Origin: Hyphomicrobium_A sp963724945 | GTDB taxonomy: Bacteria > Pseudomonadota > Alphaproteobacteria > Rhizobiales > Hyphomicrobiaceae | Direction: 5' to 3' | Length of the DNA: 64,000 nucleotides | Assembly: GCA_963724945.1 (NCBI GenBank) | Contig: CAVRWL010000003.1 | Location: 2,108,001-2,172,000 of the forward strand | Shown here: one piece after another, positions 8,166 to 17,658 of the stretch | Numbering within the stretch: position 1 is the stretch's first letter | Layout of the letters: every line of letters starts with the position of its first letter | Position numbers and translations under genes: made by a program | Notes under the pieces: model-generated | What the model saw: only the letters and a program-made list of their open reading frames with translations | Databases searched by the model: none | What the model was told of the DNA's origin: nothing

Positions 8166-8998
8166 ACCAATTCGTCCTCACGATGTCGCGGCGCGATTCG
8201 CGTGCGTCGGCCGACTCCTCGAGCACGCCATGATCCTCGAGCACGCGCACAACCTCCTCTGCGATCAGGCGGTAGGCTTCGGGTGCCAAATGCATGGCAT
8301 CGACCTTGAGGTGCCCGGCCCCGGCGCGGGCGAGGATCTCGTCCACGTCGATGATCGAGATGCCCGTCCTCTCTGAAAGGTCGGCCAGAGCCAGATTGAA
8401 TCGACGAATGCGCATTGCAAAGGTTTCGCCCAGTCCCTGCAGACAATGCACGATCTCTCCGGGAACGATCGGTGACATATTATAGATCAGGATCGGGGCC
8501 TCCGTCCTGGCTCGGATCAATTCGACGATGCGCTCGAGATTGGCGAGCGACTGCGTAACCTCCATGAGCGGCAGTGAATCAAATTCCCTGGTCAGCCAGT
8601 CGCGGTCTGCGGCGGACCAGTTGGACAGTCTCGGCCGGATAGAAGAGAAAATCCAATTGACGGTGCTTCAATAGGCAGGTCGCAGCGTCGGGCATGATCG
8701 ACAGAACGAATGCGTCGGCATCGATCGTGAACAGGGAGCGGCTGAACTGGCTTTCGAGGGGATAGGTGCCGAGCGGCAGGGAGCGCGATGCCAACTCGGG
8801 CGGCACGCCGTCCGCCTTGAGCAGCGCATCCGACCGCGTCCAGGTTTCATGTTTCAGCCGGATCAGAGTTCCAGGGTGGCGCTGGCGGACGATCTCGTTG
8901 ATGCCGTTCCAGCGCCGCTCCCCCGCTATGACGCACGAATGCAGAGAATCATGCAGGTCAACGTTGCCCTTGGCAAACAATGTCAGCCGTTTCTTCAT
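8125..8998 (-). pseudogene. SGNH/GDSL hydrolase, single frameshift
   Basis: Two minus-strand frames together make one SGNH-type protein of about 290 residues. The first (8998 to about 8615) begins MKKRLTLFAKGNVDLHDSLHS and runs to LDFLFYPAETVQL. The second continues AADRDWLTREFDSLPLMEV, through APILIYNMSPIVPGE and SIIDVDEILARAG, to the D-x-x-H block KVDAMHLAPE. The frames join cleanly if one extra C is removed at 8614-8615. Everything else looks conserved, so a sequencing error is more likely than a dead gene. It lies between the HAD-UbiA gene and the transglutaminase-like gene in one operon. The substrate is unknown; relatives often sit in surface-polysaccharide loci. Confidence 0.75.
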
Positions 8999-9083
8999 GC
9001 CAGTCGTTTCGCACTCTCATGATCCGTTGCCAAATGTCGGCATCTGTCGCCGTCGCCTGCACAATGCAGCGCCGGCCTCCACC

Positions 9084-10565
9084 TCAAGTTCCGGGCAAGA
9101 GCCCCCGCGGCGCCAGGACCGCGGCAGCGAATGCGATTGCGATGACCGCGCCCACGGCCCACGAGATGCGGTCGGCTACCGCGAAGACCAGGGGATCGTC
9201 ATGGACCTCGCCGCGGTCGGCCATGAGCCAGATCCGACACTGCCAGTAGATCATGGCCGCCGGCAGCGCCCAAAGGAAGAACGGCTCGCTGTACTTGTCC
9301 CGCACCCCTTCACTCTGGAGGTAGAGGGCCAGCACCAGCGAGGCGACAAAGGCAGAGCCGATGCCCATCGCCTTCAAGATCGGCCCGTCGGACGAGCGGT
9401 AGCCGCGCCGCGCCAGATCACCGCCGCCCTTCGCCGCCTGGGCATCTACCTCGGTTACGCGCTTCACCAGGGCCAGGCTCAGGAAGAAGAAGCACGAGAA
9501 CGCCAGCAGCCAGGAAGAGGCTAAGTGGTCGTGTTGGGCGCTGGCCGCGACGCCGCCGATGAGGATGCGGATGGTATAGAGCCCGGCCAGCAAGAACACG
9601 TCCACCAGCATCTTCCGCTTCAGCCAGAACGTGTAAACCGTGGATTGGGTGAGATAGGCAAGGACGAGCCAGAACGTCCCGGAAAGGTAGGCGAGCGTCA
9701 AGCCTGCCGCCAGCAGCAAGGCCGACGCCGCCAGACCTACGACCGGCGAAAGCCGCCCCGAGGCGAAGGGTCGATTGCGCTTGCGATGGTGGCGGCGATC
9801 AGCGTCGATATCGGCTGCGTCGTTGACCAGATAGACGCTCGATGCCGTGAAGCTGAGCGCGAAAAAAGCGATCAGCGCGCCTTGCCAGGCGGCCAGATCG
9901 AGCCACCCCTGCCCGACGAGCATGGGAACGAACACCAGCAAGTTCTTCGCCCACTGGTGGGGGCGCATTGCTTTGAGCAGCGCCCGCAGGGTGCTGTGCA
10001 AGGCCGGAAACACGCGCTCCACCTCGCGGCCGGCTCGGATCGATCGCTCCAGTCCGGGCTCTGCATTGGCGATCACCACGGCGTCGGCTTGCGCCCACAC
10101 GGACACATCCGCCAGATCGTTGCCCGCATAGACGAAGCCGTCGGGAAACTGCGCGCTCAGCCTTTCGGCCTTGCGCTCGGCTTTGAGGTTGACCTCGCCG
10201 TCGGAGGCGAGGACGTCGTCGAACAGCCCCAAGTGGTTGGCGACAGCTTGTGCCTCAGCTCGATCAGACGCGGTCGCCAGCACGATCGTGCGGCCTGAGG
10301 CGCGTTCCTCGCGAAGCCAAGCCACGATGCGGTCGTCGTAAGGCAGATCCGCCGGGCTGCAGGGCGCCTCGCGCGCCAGCCTCGCTTTCGCCGCAGCGCG
10401 ACCGAGCAGCATCCAGCCCGCCAGGCGCAGCAGATTGAAAGGCGCTGCGATGACGAACCTGAGCGCGCTCTCGATGAACAGGTCGGCGTGAATAAGCGTG
10501 CCGTCGAGATCGACGGCAAGCGGCGTGTCGGGCCCGGTGCACTGCTTCAAGTACCGTTGATCCAC
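9084..10565 (-). CDS. HAD phosphatase-UbiA prenyltransferase fusion
   Basis: A 493-residue two-domain protein. Residues 1-180 form a HAD hydrolase with DLDGT (19-23), ATASDR (97-102) and GNDLAD (148-153). Residues 195-493 form a multi-helix UbiA-family membrane enzyme with the two metal-diphosphate motifs: N248-D-A-A-D-I-D-A-D256, and D322 followed by Y330-x-x-R333. The MRPHQWAKNLL entry is typical of the decaprenylphosphate phosphoribosyltransferase-like branch. Such fusions could attach a sugar phosphate to a polyprenyl phosphate and remove a phosphate from it. It is the first gene of the minus-strand operon that ends at 4828. Confidence 0.85.
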   Translation of the reverse strand: MDQRYLKQCTGPDTPLAVDLDGTLIHADLFIESALRFVIAAPFNLLRLAGWMLLGRAAAKARLAREAPCSPADLPYDDRIVAWLREERASGRTIVLATASDRAEAQAVANHLGLFDDVLASDGEVNLKAERKAERLSAQFPDGFVYAGNDLADVSVWAQADAVVIANAEPGLERSIRAGREVERVFPALHSTLRALLKAMRPHQWAKNLLVFVPMLVGQGWLDLAAWQGALIAFFALSFTASSVYLVNDAADIDADRRHHRKRNRPFASGRLSPVVGLAASALLLAAGLTLAYLSGTFWLVLAYLTQSTVYTFWLKRKMLVDVFLLAGLYTIRILIGGVAASAQHDHLASSWLLAFSCFFFLSLALVKRVTEVDAQAAKGGGDLARRGYRSSDGPILKAMGIGSAFVASLVLALYLQSEGVRDKYSEPFFLWALPAAMIYWQCRIWLMADRGEVHDDPLVFAVADRISWAVGAVIAIAFAAAVLAPRGLLPGT

Positions 10566-10875
10566 TTACCAACCTCCGGCGATGCCGAACTCGAGGTCGG
10601 CACTTGCCCCATGAACGTCCCGCCGCACGCGCAACAACGGTCAATGCGGGGCTCTATGCCGAGGGCGAAAAGCGACCGTCCGGCCGCGCCGGATCCGATC
10701 TGTATCCGCTAGCGCGACCCGACGCGATGCGCTGCGACCATCGCCCCGAAACATCGAAAATCTGCAGCATGATGTCAGCCTGCACCTTCTCGCGGAAGTA
10801 CTTCTCTCGACGTACGCAATCGCGCAGAAGTACGAGGTCTTGTGCCGCACGGTGAAGCCTGATCGCAGCGACCGC
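10566..10875. other. Intergenic region, no recognised gene
   Basis: 310 bases between the glucose dehydrogenase stop and the HAD-UbiA start, both on the minus strand. Short frames exist on both strands, but none matches a family I know. It should contain the promoter of the 10565-to-4828 operon; I cannot assign the boxes. Confidence 0.45.
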
Positions 10876-13249
10876 TCAATTGGGCAAAGCGTAGGCTATA
10901 ATGTGCGTTGGGCCGGCGGGCACGTCCTTGAGCAGCTGATAGCCGCCCGATACGAACACGACCATCTGCCGCCCGGAGCGTGGGGCGCGATAGGTGATGG
11001 GCGTCGCTTGATCGCCCTGCGGTAGCTTGTCCGCCCAAAGCTCGCGCCCCGTCAGGCTGTCGAGCGCCCTGAGGCGCCGGTCACCGACCGCGCCGATGAA
11101 CACGAGATCGCCGGCCGTAGAGATCGGCCCCCCGATCAAAGGTCCAGCGCCGATGGTGAAGGGCAAATGCGATGCGATGCCGAGCGGCCCGAGCGTCTCG
11201 GCCGTACCGAGCGGCTTACTCCACACCACGTTCTTGGTCGCAAGGTTGATTGTTGTCATCAGGGCGTAGGGCGGGCGCTGGCAAGGCACGCGCAGCCTGG
11301 TCAGGAACAGCGCGTTGTTGGCGAGGTAGGGCGTGCCCTTCTGGAGGTCGGAATATCGCGCGCCGTTCGCTGCGGCCTCCCGCGGAACCAGTTGGACTTT
11401 CATGGCAAGGCGGAAGGAGGGCACAAACAGGAGATGGCGCGCGTTGTCGACGGACACCGAGCCCCAGTCTACGCCGCCCGCCGCGCCGGGGTACTCAAGG
11501 GAGCCGCCCAAGGACGGCGGAGTGAAGACCCCCTCATAGCGCAAGCTCCGGAGCTTTATCCTGCACCAAAGCTGATCGAGCGGCGTGATGCCCCACATGT
11601 CGGTCTCGGCCAACCGTGGGCCGCGGACGTTCGGCATGCCGACCGAGAAGCGCTGGGTCTTCGCGGTCCATTCGCCCGGCGCGTCGGTCTGCGGGGCGGG
11701 CTTCTCCTCCACGCGCGAAAGCGGCTTGCCGGTGCGGCGATCGAGCACGAAGAGATCGCCTTGCTTGGTCGCCACGATGATGGCGGGAGTCGTCCCGCCG
11801 GACGTCGGCATATCGAACAGGACCGGCTGGGCTGAAGCGTCGTAATCCCACAAATCGTGCTGCACGAGCTGGAATGACCAGCGCACCGCGCCCGTTGCAA
11901 CGTCGAGCGCAACGATCGAGCTTGAATACTTCTCCCAGCCAGCCTTGCGGTGGCTGCCCACGAAGTCGGGGGTCGCGTTTCCGGTCGGAATATAGACCAG
12001 GCCCAGCTCGTCGTCGGCGCTGAACACGGACCAGGAGTTGGGCGTTCCGGGGGTGTAGATCTCGCCCGGCTTTAACGCGCTGAAGTTGGCGGGTTGACGC
12101 CCCATATCCCAGGCCCAGGCCAGCTTGCCCGTCCGTGCGTCGAAGGCCCGGATGACACCCGACGGCTCGCCCACGGAGACGTTGTCCTTGACGAGGCCGC
12201 CGACGATCGCCAGGCCGTGCGTGATGGTGGGGGGCGAGGTCACGTAGTACATGCCCGGCGCAAATTTCCCCAGTCCTTCCTTGAGCGATAACTCGCCACC
12301 CTGGCCGAAGTCTCCGCAGGGATGCCCCGTTTCCGCATTGAGCGCGATGAGCCGGGCATCGAGCGTGCCGACGAGCACGCGCTTGGGGCACTCAGGCGAT
12401 GCAGCATCCTCGTAGTAGGCGACACCGCGGCAGACCACTGCGGTGACGCCGTCAAGGTCGGTGTGGGGATCGTGGCGCCACAGCTGATGGCCGTCCTCCG
12501 CATCGAGGGCAAGCACCGAAGTCGTTAGCGAGGCAGACGAAGAGCTTGTCGTCCACCTGTAGCGGCGTCGCCTCGTCCTTGCGCGGCGCGCCTTCGGCGG
12601 CTGGCGCGATACCCCGATCCACGTGATCCCATACCCGAACGAGACGAGCGACGTTGCTCCGGTTGATCTCGGATAGGGAGGAGTAGCGCATGCCCCCAGC
12701 ATCGTTGCCGTAATGACGCCAGTTGGTGCTCTCCTCCACCGTAGCTAAGCGGGGCGCCGATGCTTCAGGCACGGGCGGTCCGGATATGACTTGCCAGTCA
12801 TTCGCATTGACGAAGGCGGCGGTCGTTGCGGCCATGAGGATGGCGGCGATCGGATAGCCCCAAGCCCGCACCGCGACGGAGATGCTCGATTGAAAGGGAT
12901 GCAGGCGGTTCCTTATGAAGGGAAGGTAATAGAGAGGAAGGAGCGCGCAGATGAGATTGACGCGCGGGAGCAGGGCCCATCCGTCAAACCCAACCTCGTA
13001 GATCGCCCAGATTCCGGTGATGAAGAAATTCAGCGCTGCCAAATCCAATGCCGAGGCTCTGCGGCGAAAAAGCTGGACGCCAGACCCTATCAGAATTGCC
13101 CCCGACGCCAGATAGAAAGGGCTTCCACCTTTCAGCGCGAGCATGACGCCAAGCACGAAGATGGCCAGGCTCGCTAGTGTCACGCCCAGTGCGAATGCAT
13201 AAAATACGAATGGGGAGATGCTCTTCTTCAGCTTCTCGAGAATTGGCAT
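10876..13249 (-). pseudogene. gcd: Membrane PQQ-dependent glucose/quinate dehydrogenase, frameshifted
   Basis: Together two frames give the usual roughly 790-residue quinoprotein. The N-terminal part (from the ATG at 13249) has about five membrane helices (FYAFALGVTLASLAIFVLG onward) and then enters the periplasmic beta-propeller (NWRHYGNDAGGMRYSSLSEIN). The second frame carries the rest of the propeller (LDAEDGHQLWRHDP, VALDVATGAVRW, TKQGDLFVLDRRTG, ITYRAPRSGRQMVVFVSGG) to a normal C-terminus. The frame changes at 12523, where one extra base breaks the join between KLFVCLAN and LALDAEDG. The enzyme oxidises glucose or a related polyol/acid and feeds electrons to ubiquinone. Substrate within the family is not certain. 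Confidence 0.82.
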
Positions 13250-13512
13250 ATGCAGAACTCTTACTTCGGCGCGTCGCGTGACGCTCCGCCATATTGCCAC
13301 GCCTCCAGGGATGTCGAGCAGCGTTACCCGGTAAGGTTTATGTTGCGGCTGGCCCCCCGGCCTTGCCTACACTCCGAGCGAACTGCGTGACAAGCTGTCC
13401 GTCGAGACGAGGCCGCGCGCGGCGCGTCGCTGGTGTGCGTGCCGCCAGTCGGCCGTCGTCGTTGATCTCGGTTGCCTCCGTCGCGTGCGCTCGGCAGAAA
13501 TAGATCGAATTG

Positions 13513-14451
13513 ATGCCTGTTCGCGCCCACTCCAAGCCCTTAAGCGATTGGGAGGAAATCGTTGAGCGAGGAATGGCGTGGCTGATGGAGGCGGTGCGAC
13601 GGATTGTTTGCGCATTGCTTGTGAGCCTGTGTTCGCACGGCGTCGACAATGTCGACAGCGACCAGGCGGCGCATACGATGGACGACCTCACCGTCACCCG
13701 CGATTTGGCCTACGCTCCCGGGGATCGCCGCAGCCTTGATATCTATGCGCCGCGTGGTCCCAGCGGTCCGCGTCCGGTGATGATGTATTTCTACGGCGGC
13801 GGTTGGACGTCAGGATCGAAGGAGGGCTACGCTTGGGTCGGCGCCGCTTTGGCGCGGCGCGGCTTCGTTGCGGTCGTCGCCGATTACCGCCTCTATCCCC
13901 GGGCGCACTGGCCACAGTTTCTGCAAGACTGCGCCGCCGCCGTCAAATGGGTGCATGACCACGCTTCGGAATATGGCGGCGATCCTTCGGCCTTGGTGCT
14001 GATGGGCCATTCGGCCGGCGCCTATAACGTCTTCAGCCTGGCCGTCGACCGACGATGGCTGGAGGGCGTTGGGCTCGATCCGGGCCGCGACCTGAAGGCC
14101 GTCATCGGCCTTTCCGGCCCTTATACCATGGTACCCAGCGGCACATTGGAGACCGCGACTTTCGACGTCGGGCATGGGTATACGGAACCCGTCGACCACG
14201 TCGATGGCAAGTCGCCGCCATTGCTGTTGATGATCGGTGACGAGGACCGCGCTGCCGAGCCGCGCAATAGCGACGAGGTGGCAGCCAAGGTCCGCGCCAA
14301 AGGCGGCATCGCCGAGGTCATCCACTACGCGGGGCTCGCGCACAGCGACACCCAAGACGCCCTTGCGCCAGCCGGCGCCAAGAAAGCGCCCGTCACGCAA
14401 GATATTTTGCGCTTTCTTGCCGCGCATGGCGTGGTTCCGCCGCCGCCATAG
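13513..14451 (+). CDS. Alpha/beta-hydrolase fold esterase
   Basis: A 312-residue carboxylesterase-type hydrolase of the hormone-sensitive-lipase/BD-FAE-like group. The oxyanion-hole segment is YFYGGGW (about 92-98), the nucleophile is S167 in MGHSAGA, and later DEDRAAEP and AGLAHSD supply plausible acid and base residues. The N-terminus has a hydrophobic stretch (RRIVCALLVSLCSHG, about 29-43) that may be a signal peptide or anchor; starts at 13573 or even 13678 are also possible. It stands alone between the divergent glucose dehydrogenase and the flippase gene. The substrate is unknown. Confidence 0.8.
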   Translation: MPVRAHSKPLSDWEEIVERGMAWLMEAVRRIVCALLVSLCSHGVDNVDSDQAAHTMDDLTVTRDLAYAPGDRRSLDIYAPRGPSGPRPVMMYFYGGGWTSGSKEGYAWVGAALARRGFVAVVADYRLYPRAHWPQFLQDCAAAVKWVHDHASEYGGDPSALVLMGHSAGAYNVFSLAVDRRWLEGVGLDPGRDLKAVIGLSGPYTMVPSGTLETATFDVGHGYTEPVDHVDGKSPPLLLMIGDEDRAAEPRNSDEVAAKVRAKGGIAEVIHYAGLAHSDTQDALAPAGAKKAPVTQDILRFLAAHGVVPPPP

Positions 14452-14774
14452 CGCGCATCTCCTGTGCCGCCCGCCGAGCAGCGCCGGACCCTATGCGGCC
14501 CCGCGTCTACGGCAAGAGGCGGATGAGCTACCTCTTAAGCGCTAGCGCCTTCGCGGCCGCCCTTTGTTTTAAGATCGAGCCCCAGGGCGCGGCGTTCTCG
14601 TGGGTTGAAGGCTTGGCGGGGACGGCAAGAAAATGAGCAGGCACTTCGTAGGGGCTAATCGGCGCGCTTCGAGCCCGGCATGGAGGGCGCGCGCGCCACG
14701 TCAGTGGACTTGGGCTCCGCGCACTAGCGGGTCGGGCCGATCATGGGCAACCTCGCGTTCGAGAGCTGAAATCG
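14452..14774. other. Intergenic region before flippase gene
   Basis: 323 bases between an esterase and the Wzx-like gene, both on the plus strand. I see no gene. A 10-base palindrome GCGCTAGCGC lies near 14540 but has no T-tract after it, so I do not call a terminator. Confidence 0.45.
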
Positions 14775-16256
14775 ATGGAACCTGCCCGCAAGACGGGTTC
14801 AGCGCGTGGTTCGGCGCTGCTCGCTGCTTCCAGGATCTGGGCGCAAGGGGCCAGTGCCATTCTGTTCTTGGCCACGTCGGCCATGATCGATCCCTCGCAG
14901 TTCGGCGAGTTCGCCATCGCAACCTCGATCTTCGCCGTTCTTGCCGTAGGCGTGGGCCACGGCACCTACGAGTACGTGATGAAGGAGCGGCAGTCCGACA
15001 CCGCACCGCCGACCGTGTTCTTCATCAACATGGGCACGGCCACGCTGGCGTCGTTGGCGGCCTTGGTCATCAGCGTGCTCATCCCCTACGTCGTGAAGGG
15101 GCCCGAGATCGGGATGATTCTGACACTTCTGACGCCGGCATTCTTCTTGATGGGTACGAACACGCTCATGGAGAGCGTGGTGATGAAGCGGGGCGAGATC
15201 ACCAAGGTAGCGGTGGCCGGTCTGGTGACGGAGACGCTCGCATTGGGAGTGGCGCTTGCGGCGCTGGCGAGCGGGGCTGGCGTTCTGGCCCTCGTCTTTC
15301 AGCGGGTGACGCGCGAAGGCACGATTGTGCTCGTCTATGCGGGCAGCTGCAGCTGGCGGCCGTGGTTCACCTTCGACATCGGGGAGGCGCGCAAGGCGCT
15401 TGTCTTCACTCGTGACATCTTGACGACGCGGTTCATCCAGCTGGGGCAAACGGCGGTGGTGGACGTGGTGATCGGCGGGGCGTTGAGCACGGCGGATGCT
15501 GGCCTCTTTCGCCTCGTCGCGCGTCTGCTGACGGCGGGCAGCGATATCCTGTTTCAGCCGTTCCGCGCCAGCATGTGGGTCAGCTTGCCGCCGCTGCAGA
15601 ATGATCCTGCCAACTTTGGCAAGACGGCCTTAAATCTTCTAGAGGTGTTCGGCATCGGGCTGTTCGCGGCGATGATCGGGGCCTCGCTGATCGTGGCGCC
15701 GACGTTCGAGCTGATTTTGGATCCCGCCTGGCAAGGCGCCATTCCGGTCTTTTACGCGCTCGCCTTGGCGCGCGTCATCGGTCTGCCATTGTACGCAACC
15801 GAGGTCGTGTTCGCTCTGACGAACAGGACGACGTTCATGGCAGGGGCGGCGCTGATCGTGACGATCTTGACCGTTGCCGCAGCGTTCCTGACAGCGCATG
15901 CGGGCCTGTACGTTTTCAGCTTGGCCGTCGTCGTCGTCACGATCATCAACGAGCTCATAGTGCTTCCCGTCATGGCGAAAAGCGGCAACATGCCGCTTGG
16001 CACGCTCTTTCAGCTCATGGCGCGACTCAGTCTGAATGCCGTGGCCATGGTGGCGGTCGCCGGCCCTTGGTTGATGCTGGGGCCTCAGCTCGGCCTGACC
16101 CATTGGCCGCTGGTTGGCTCGACGGTGCTCATTGGTGCCGTCGTCTATGTGTTGGCGGCGCGCAAGTTCACGCCCGCAGGGTATCTGGCCTACGAGGAGG
16201 CCTTCATGGGCGCCCTGGGCTATCTGCGCATCCCGCATCATGCAAAAGCGGGTTGA
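14775..16256 (+). CDS. Wzx-type polysaccharide flippase
   Basis: A 493-residue integral membrane protein with about 12-14 hydrophobic helices, of the MATE-like oligosaccharide flippase superfamily. It would move lipid-linked repeat units from the cytoplasmic to the periplasmic leaflet. Typical features include the N-terminal amphipathic start RGSALLAASRIWAQGASAILF, a GEFAIATSIFAVLAVG helix and evenly spaced glycine/alanine-rich helices to the end. A longer upstream frame is a shadow. It opens the exopolysaccharide region and is followed by a membrane-anchored hydrolase gene. Confidence 0.82.
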   Translation: MEPARKTGSARGSALLAASRIWAQGASAILFLATSAMIDPSQFGEFAIATSIFAVLAVGVGHGTYEYVMKERQSDTAPPTVFFINMGTATLASLAALVISVLIPYVVKGPEIGMILTLLTPAFFLMGTNTLMESVVMKRGEITKVAVAGLVTETLALGVALAALASGAGVLALVFQRVTREGTIVLVYAGSCSWRPWFTFDIGEARKALVFTRDILTTRFIQLGQTAVVDVVIGGALSTADAGLFRLVARLLTAGSDILFQPFRASMWVSLPPLQNDPANFGKTALNLLEVFGIGLFAAMIGASLIVAPTFELILDPAWQGAIPVFYALALARVIGLPLYATEVVFALTNRTTFMAGAALIVTILTVAAAFLTAHAGLYVFSLAVVVVTIINELIVLPVMAKSGNMPLGTLFQLMARLSLNAVAMVAVAGPWLMLGPQLGLTHWPLVGSTVLIGAVVYVLAARKFTPAGYLAYEEAFMGALGYLRIPHHAKAG

Positions 16257-16340
16257 TCGGAGGAAGCCGGCGTCGCATTCATGGTCGATGGCCATCTGCA
16301 AGCGCGGGAGGTTCGCGAGCGGCAAGAACCAGAGTTTACC

Positions 16341-17641
16341 ATGGTGGCATACGTAGACTGGGTATTCGGTGTTCTCAGCGGGCGCAATGGCTGGATTCCT
16401 GCGGTATTGGCCGTGCTCTGCACGGTTACGCTTGCGGTCTTCGTCTTGCGCGCAAAGCTGGCACAGCGGGGGCGTTGGCTGGCAGGAGCGCTGTCGCGGG
16501 GCTGGCGCTCAGCGTCGCTCTGGCGGCTCCGTACGTGCTCGCGGCATCGCGCAGCAAGAGCCCTCTCGGCCCGTTCGAGGTTCAACGGGTCATTGCAGTG
16601 TTGCCGCCGCTCGCTGCGGACCAATTTACGGCTCCGATACGCATGCAGATTTGGTACCCGGCAACCGCCACGAACCAACGTGCAGCGACGGCGAACACCT
16701 GCGCGCAGCTGCAGGTCTTGCCCCTGGCCAATGCCGAGAACGCAAGACGGTTGATACTCTACATGCCGCATTTCGGCGGGGTCGGAGGCGACAATTCGCA
16801 GCGGCTATCCTATCTGGCTTCCTATGGTTACATTGCCGTGGCCTTCGACGACATTGCGCTCGATGAAGCCCGGGCCGACGCCAAGCCCGAGGAGGAGGAT
16901 GCGCGCCTTTTCACCTGGCATGTTTCCACGCAGGCAGACTATGAACGCGCCATGTCCCTCAGCGACATGCGAGTTCGCCTGCAAGCAGAGAAAGCCCTGA
17001 GTGGCTTGAATCGGCTCGGCGCGTGCGCGGCAGCGGCGCCGGCGTCACCCTGGAGCAAGACCGTCGATTACGCGCACGTCGGGTTTCTCGGCTTCTCGTT
17101 CGGGGGCTCGACGGCGGCCGAGGCCGGCGCCATCGACGCCCGGGTCGTCGCGGTGGCAAATCTCGACGGAAGCCTGTTCGGTCAAGCGTACGCGGGGCGT
17201 CTTGCCGTGCCTTACCTGTACGTGATGGGCGACCGCCCGACGCCCACCATGGCGTCCATGATGTCGAAGGATCCGGAGGAGCGCTACGGGTCACGGTTGG
17301 CCGCGCGCGATCTGCGCGTGCAAGCGAGACTGGCCGCGCGACAGGGGAGTGCTGGAATTCGCATCAAGGGCAGCGTCCACGCAAGCCTCAGCGATGCGGT
17401 TCTCGAGCCGCATGCATCGCGGCTCTGGCTGTTTCGAAATCCGATCGCGTTCTATAATGCGGCCAATCGCTACACGCTCGATTTCTTCAACGTCCATCTG
17501 AGGGGCGAGGCTGCCGCGTTGGTGGATCAGCGCTCCTCGAGCATTCCCGTCGTGCAGACGTTGCGCGAGGCCGGCATCACGCCGGACAACGGCACGGCGT
17601 TGCCGCCCGTTCAAGATGCAGCCGGCGCACCGGTACAATAA
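16341..17641 (+). CDS. Membrane-anchored PAF-acetylhydrolase/dienelactone-hydrolase-like protein, one frameshift
   Basis: An alpha/beta hydrolase of about 433 residues. The N-terminus starts at the ATG at 16341 and contains a membrane helix (WIPAVLAVLCTVTLAVFVL). Near 16498-16501 a run of four G must be five for this frame to continue into the rest: ALSRG then LALSVALAAPYVLA. The catalytic part then shows MQIWYPA, RLILYMPHFGG, a nucleophile elbow GFLGFSFGGS, GSLFGQAY and a C-terminal KGSVHASLSD that supplies the histidine. It likely cleaves a small acyl ester on the outer face of the inner membrane. A diverged paralogue with a dead active site lies at 25431-26461. Confidence 0.72.
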
Positions 17642-17658
17642 TTCAAGCGGGCGTGCAG

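Noticed and set aside
11534..12391. A second minus-strand frame inside the glucose dehydrogenase
   Set aside because: Another frame over the PQQ propeller; composition is Arg/Ala-rich without motifs.
14530..14550. Palindrome near 14540 as a terminator
   Set aside because: No T-tract follows it and the arms are short, so there is no support for rho-independent termination.
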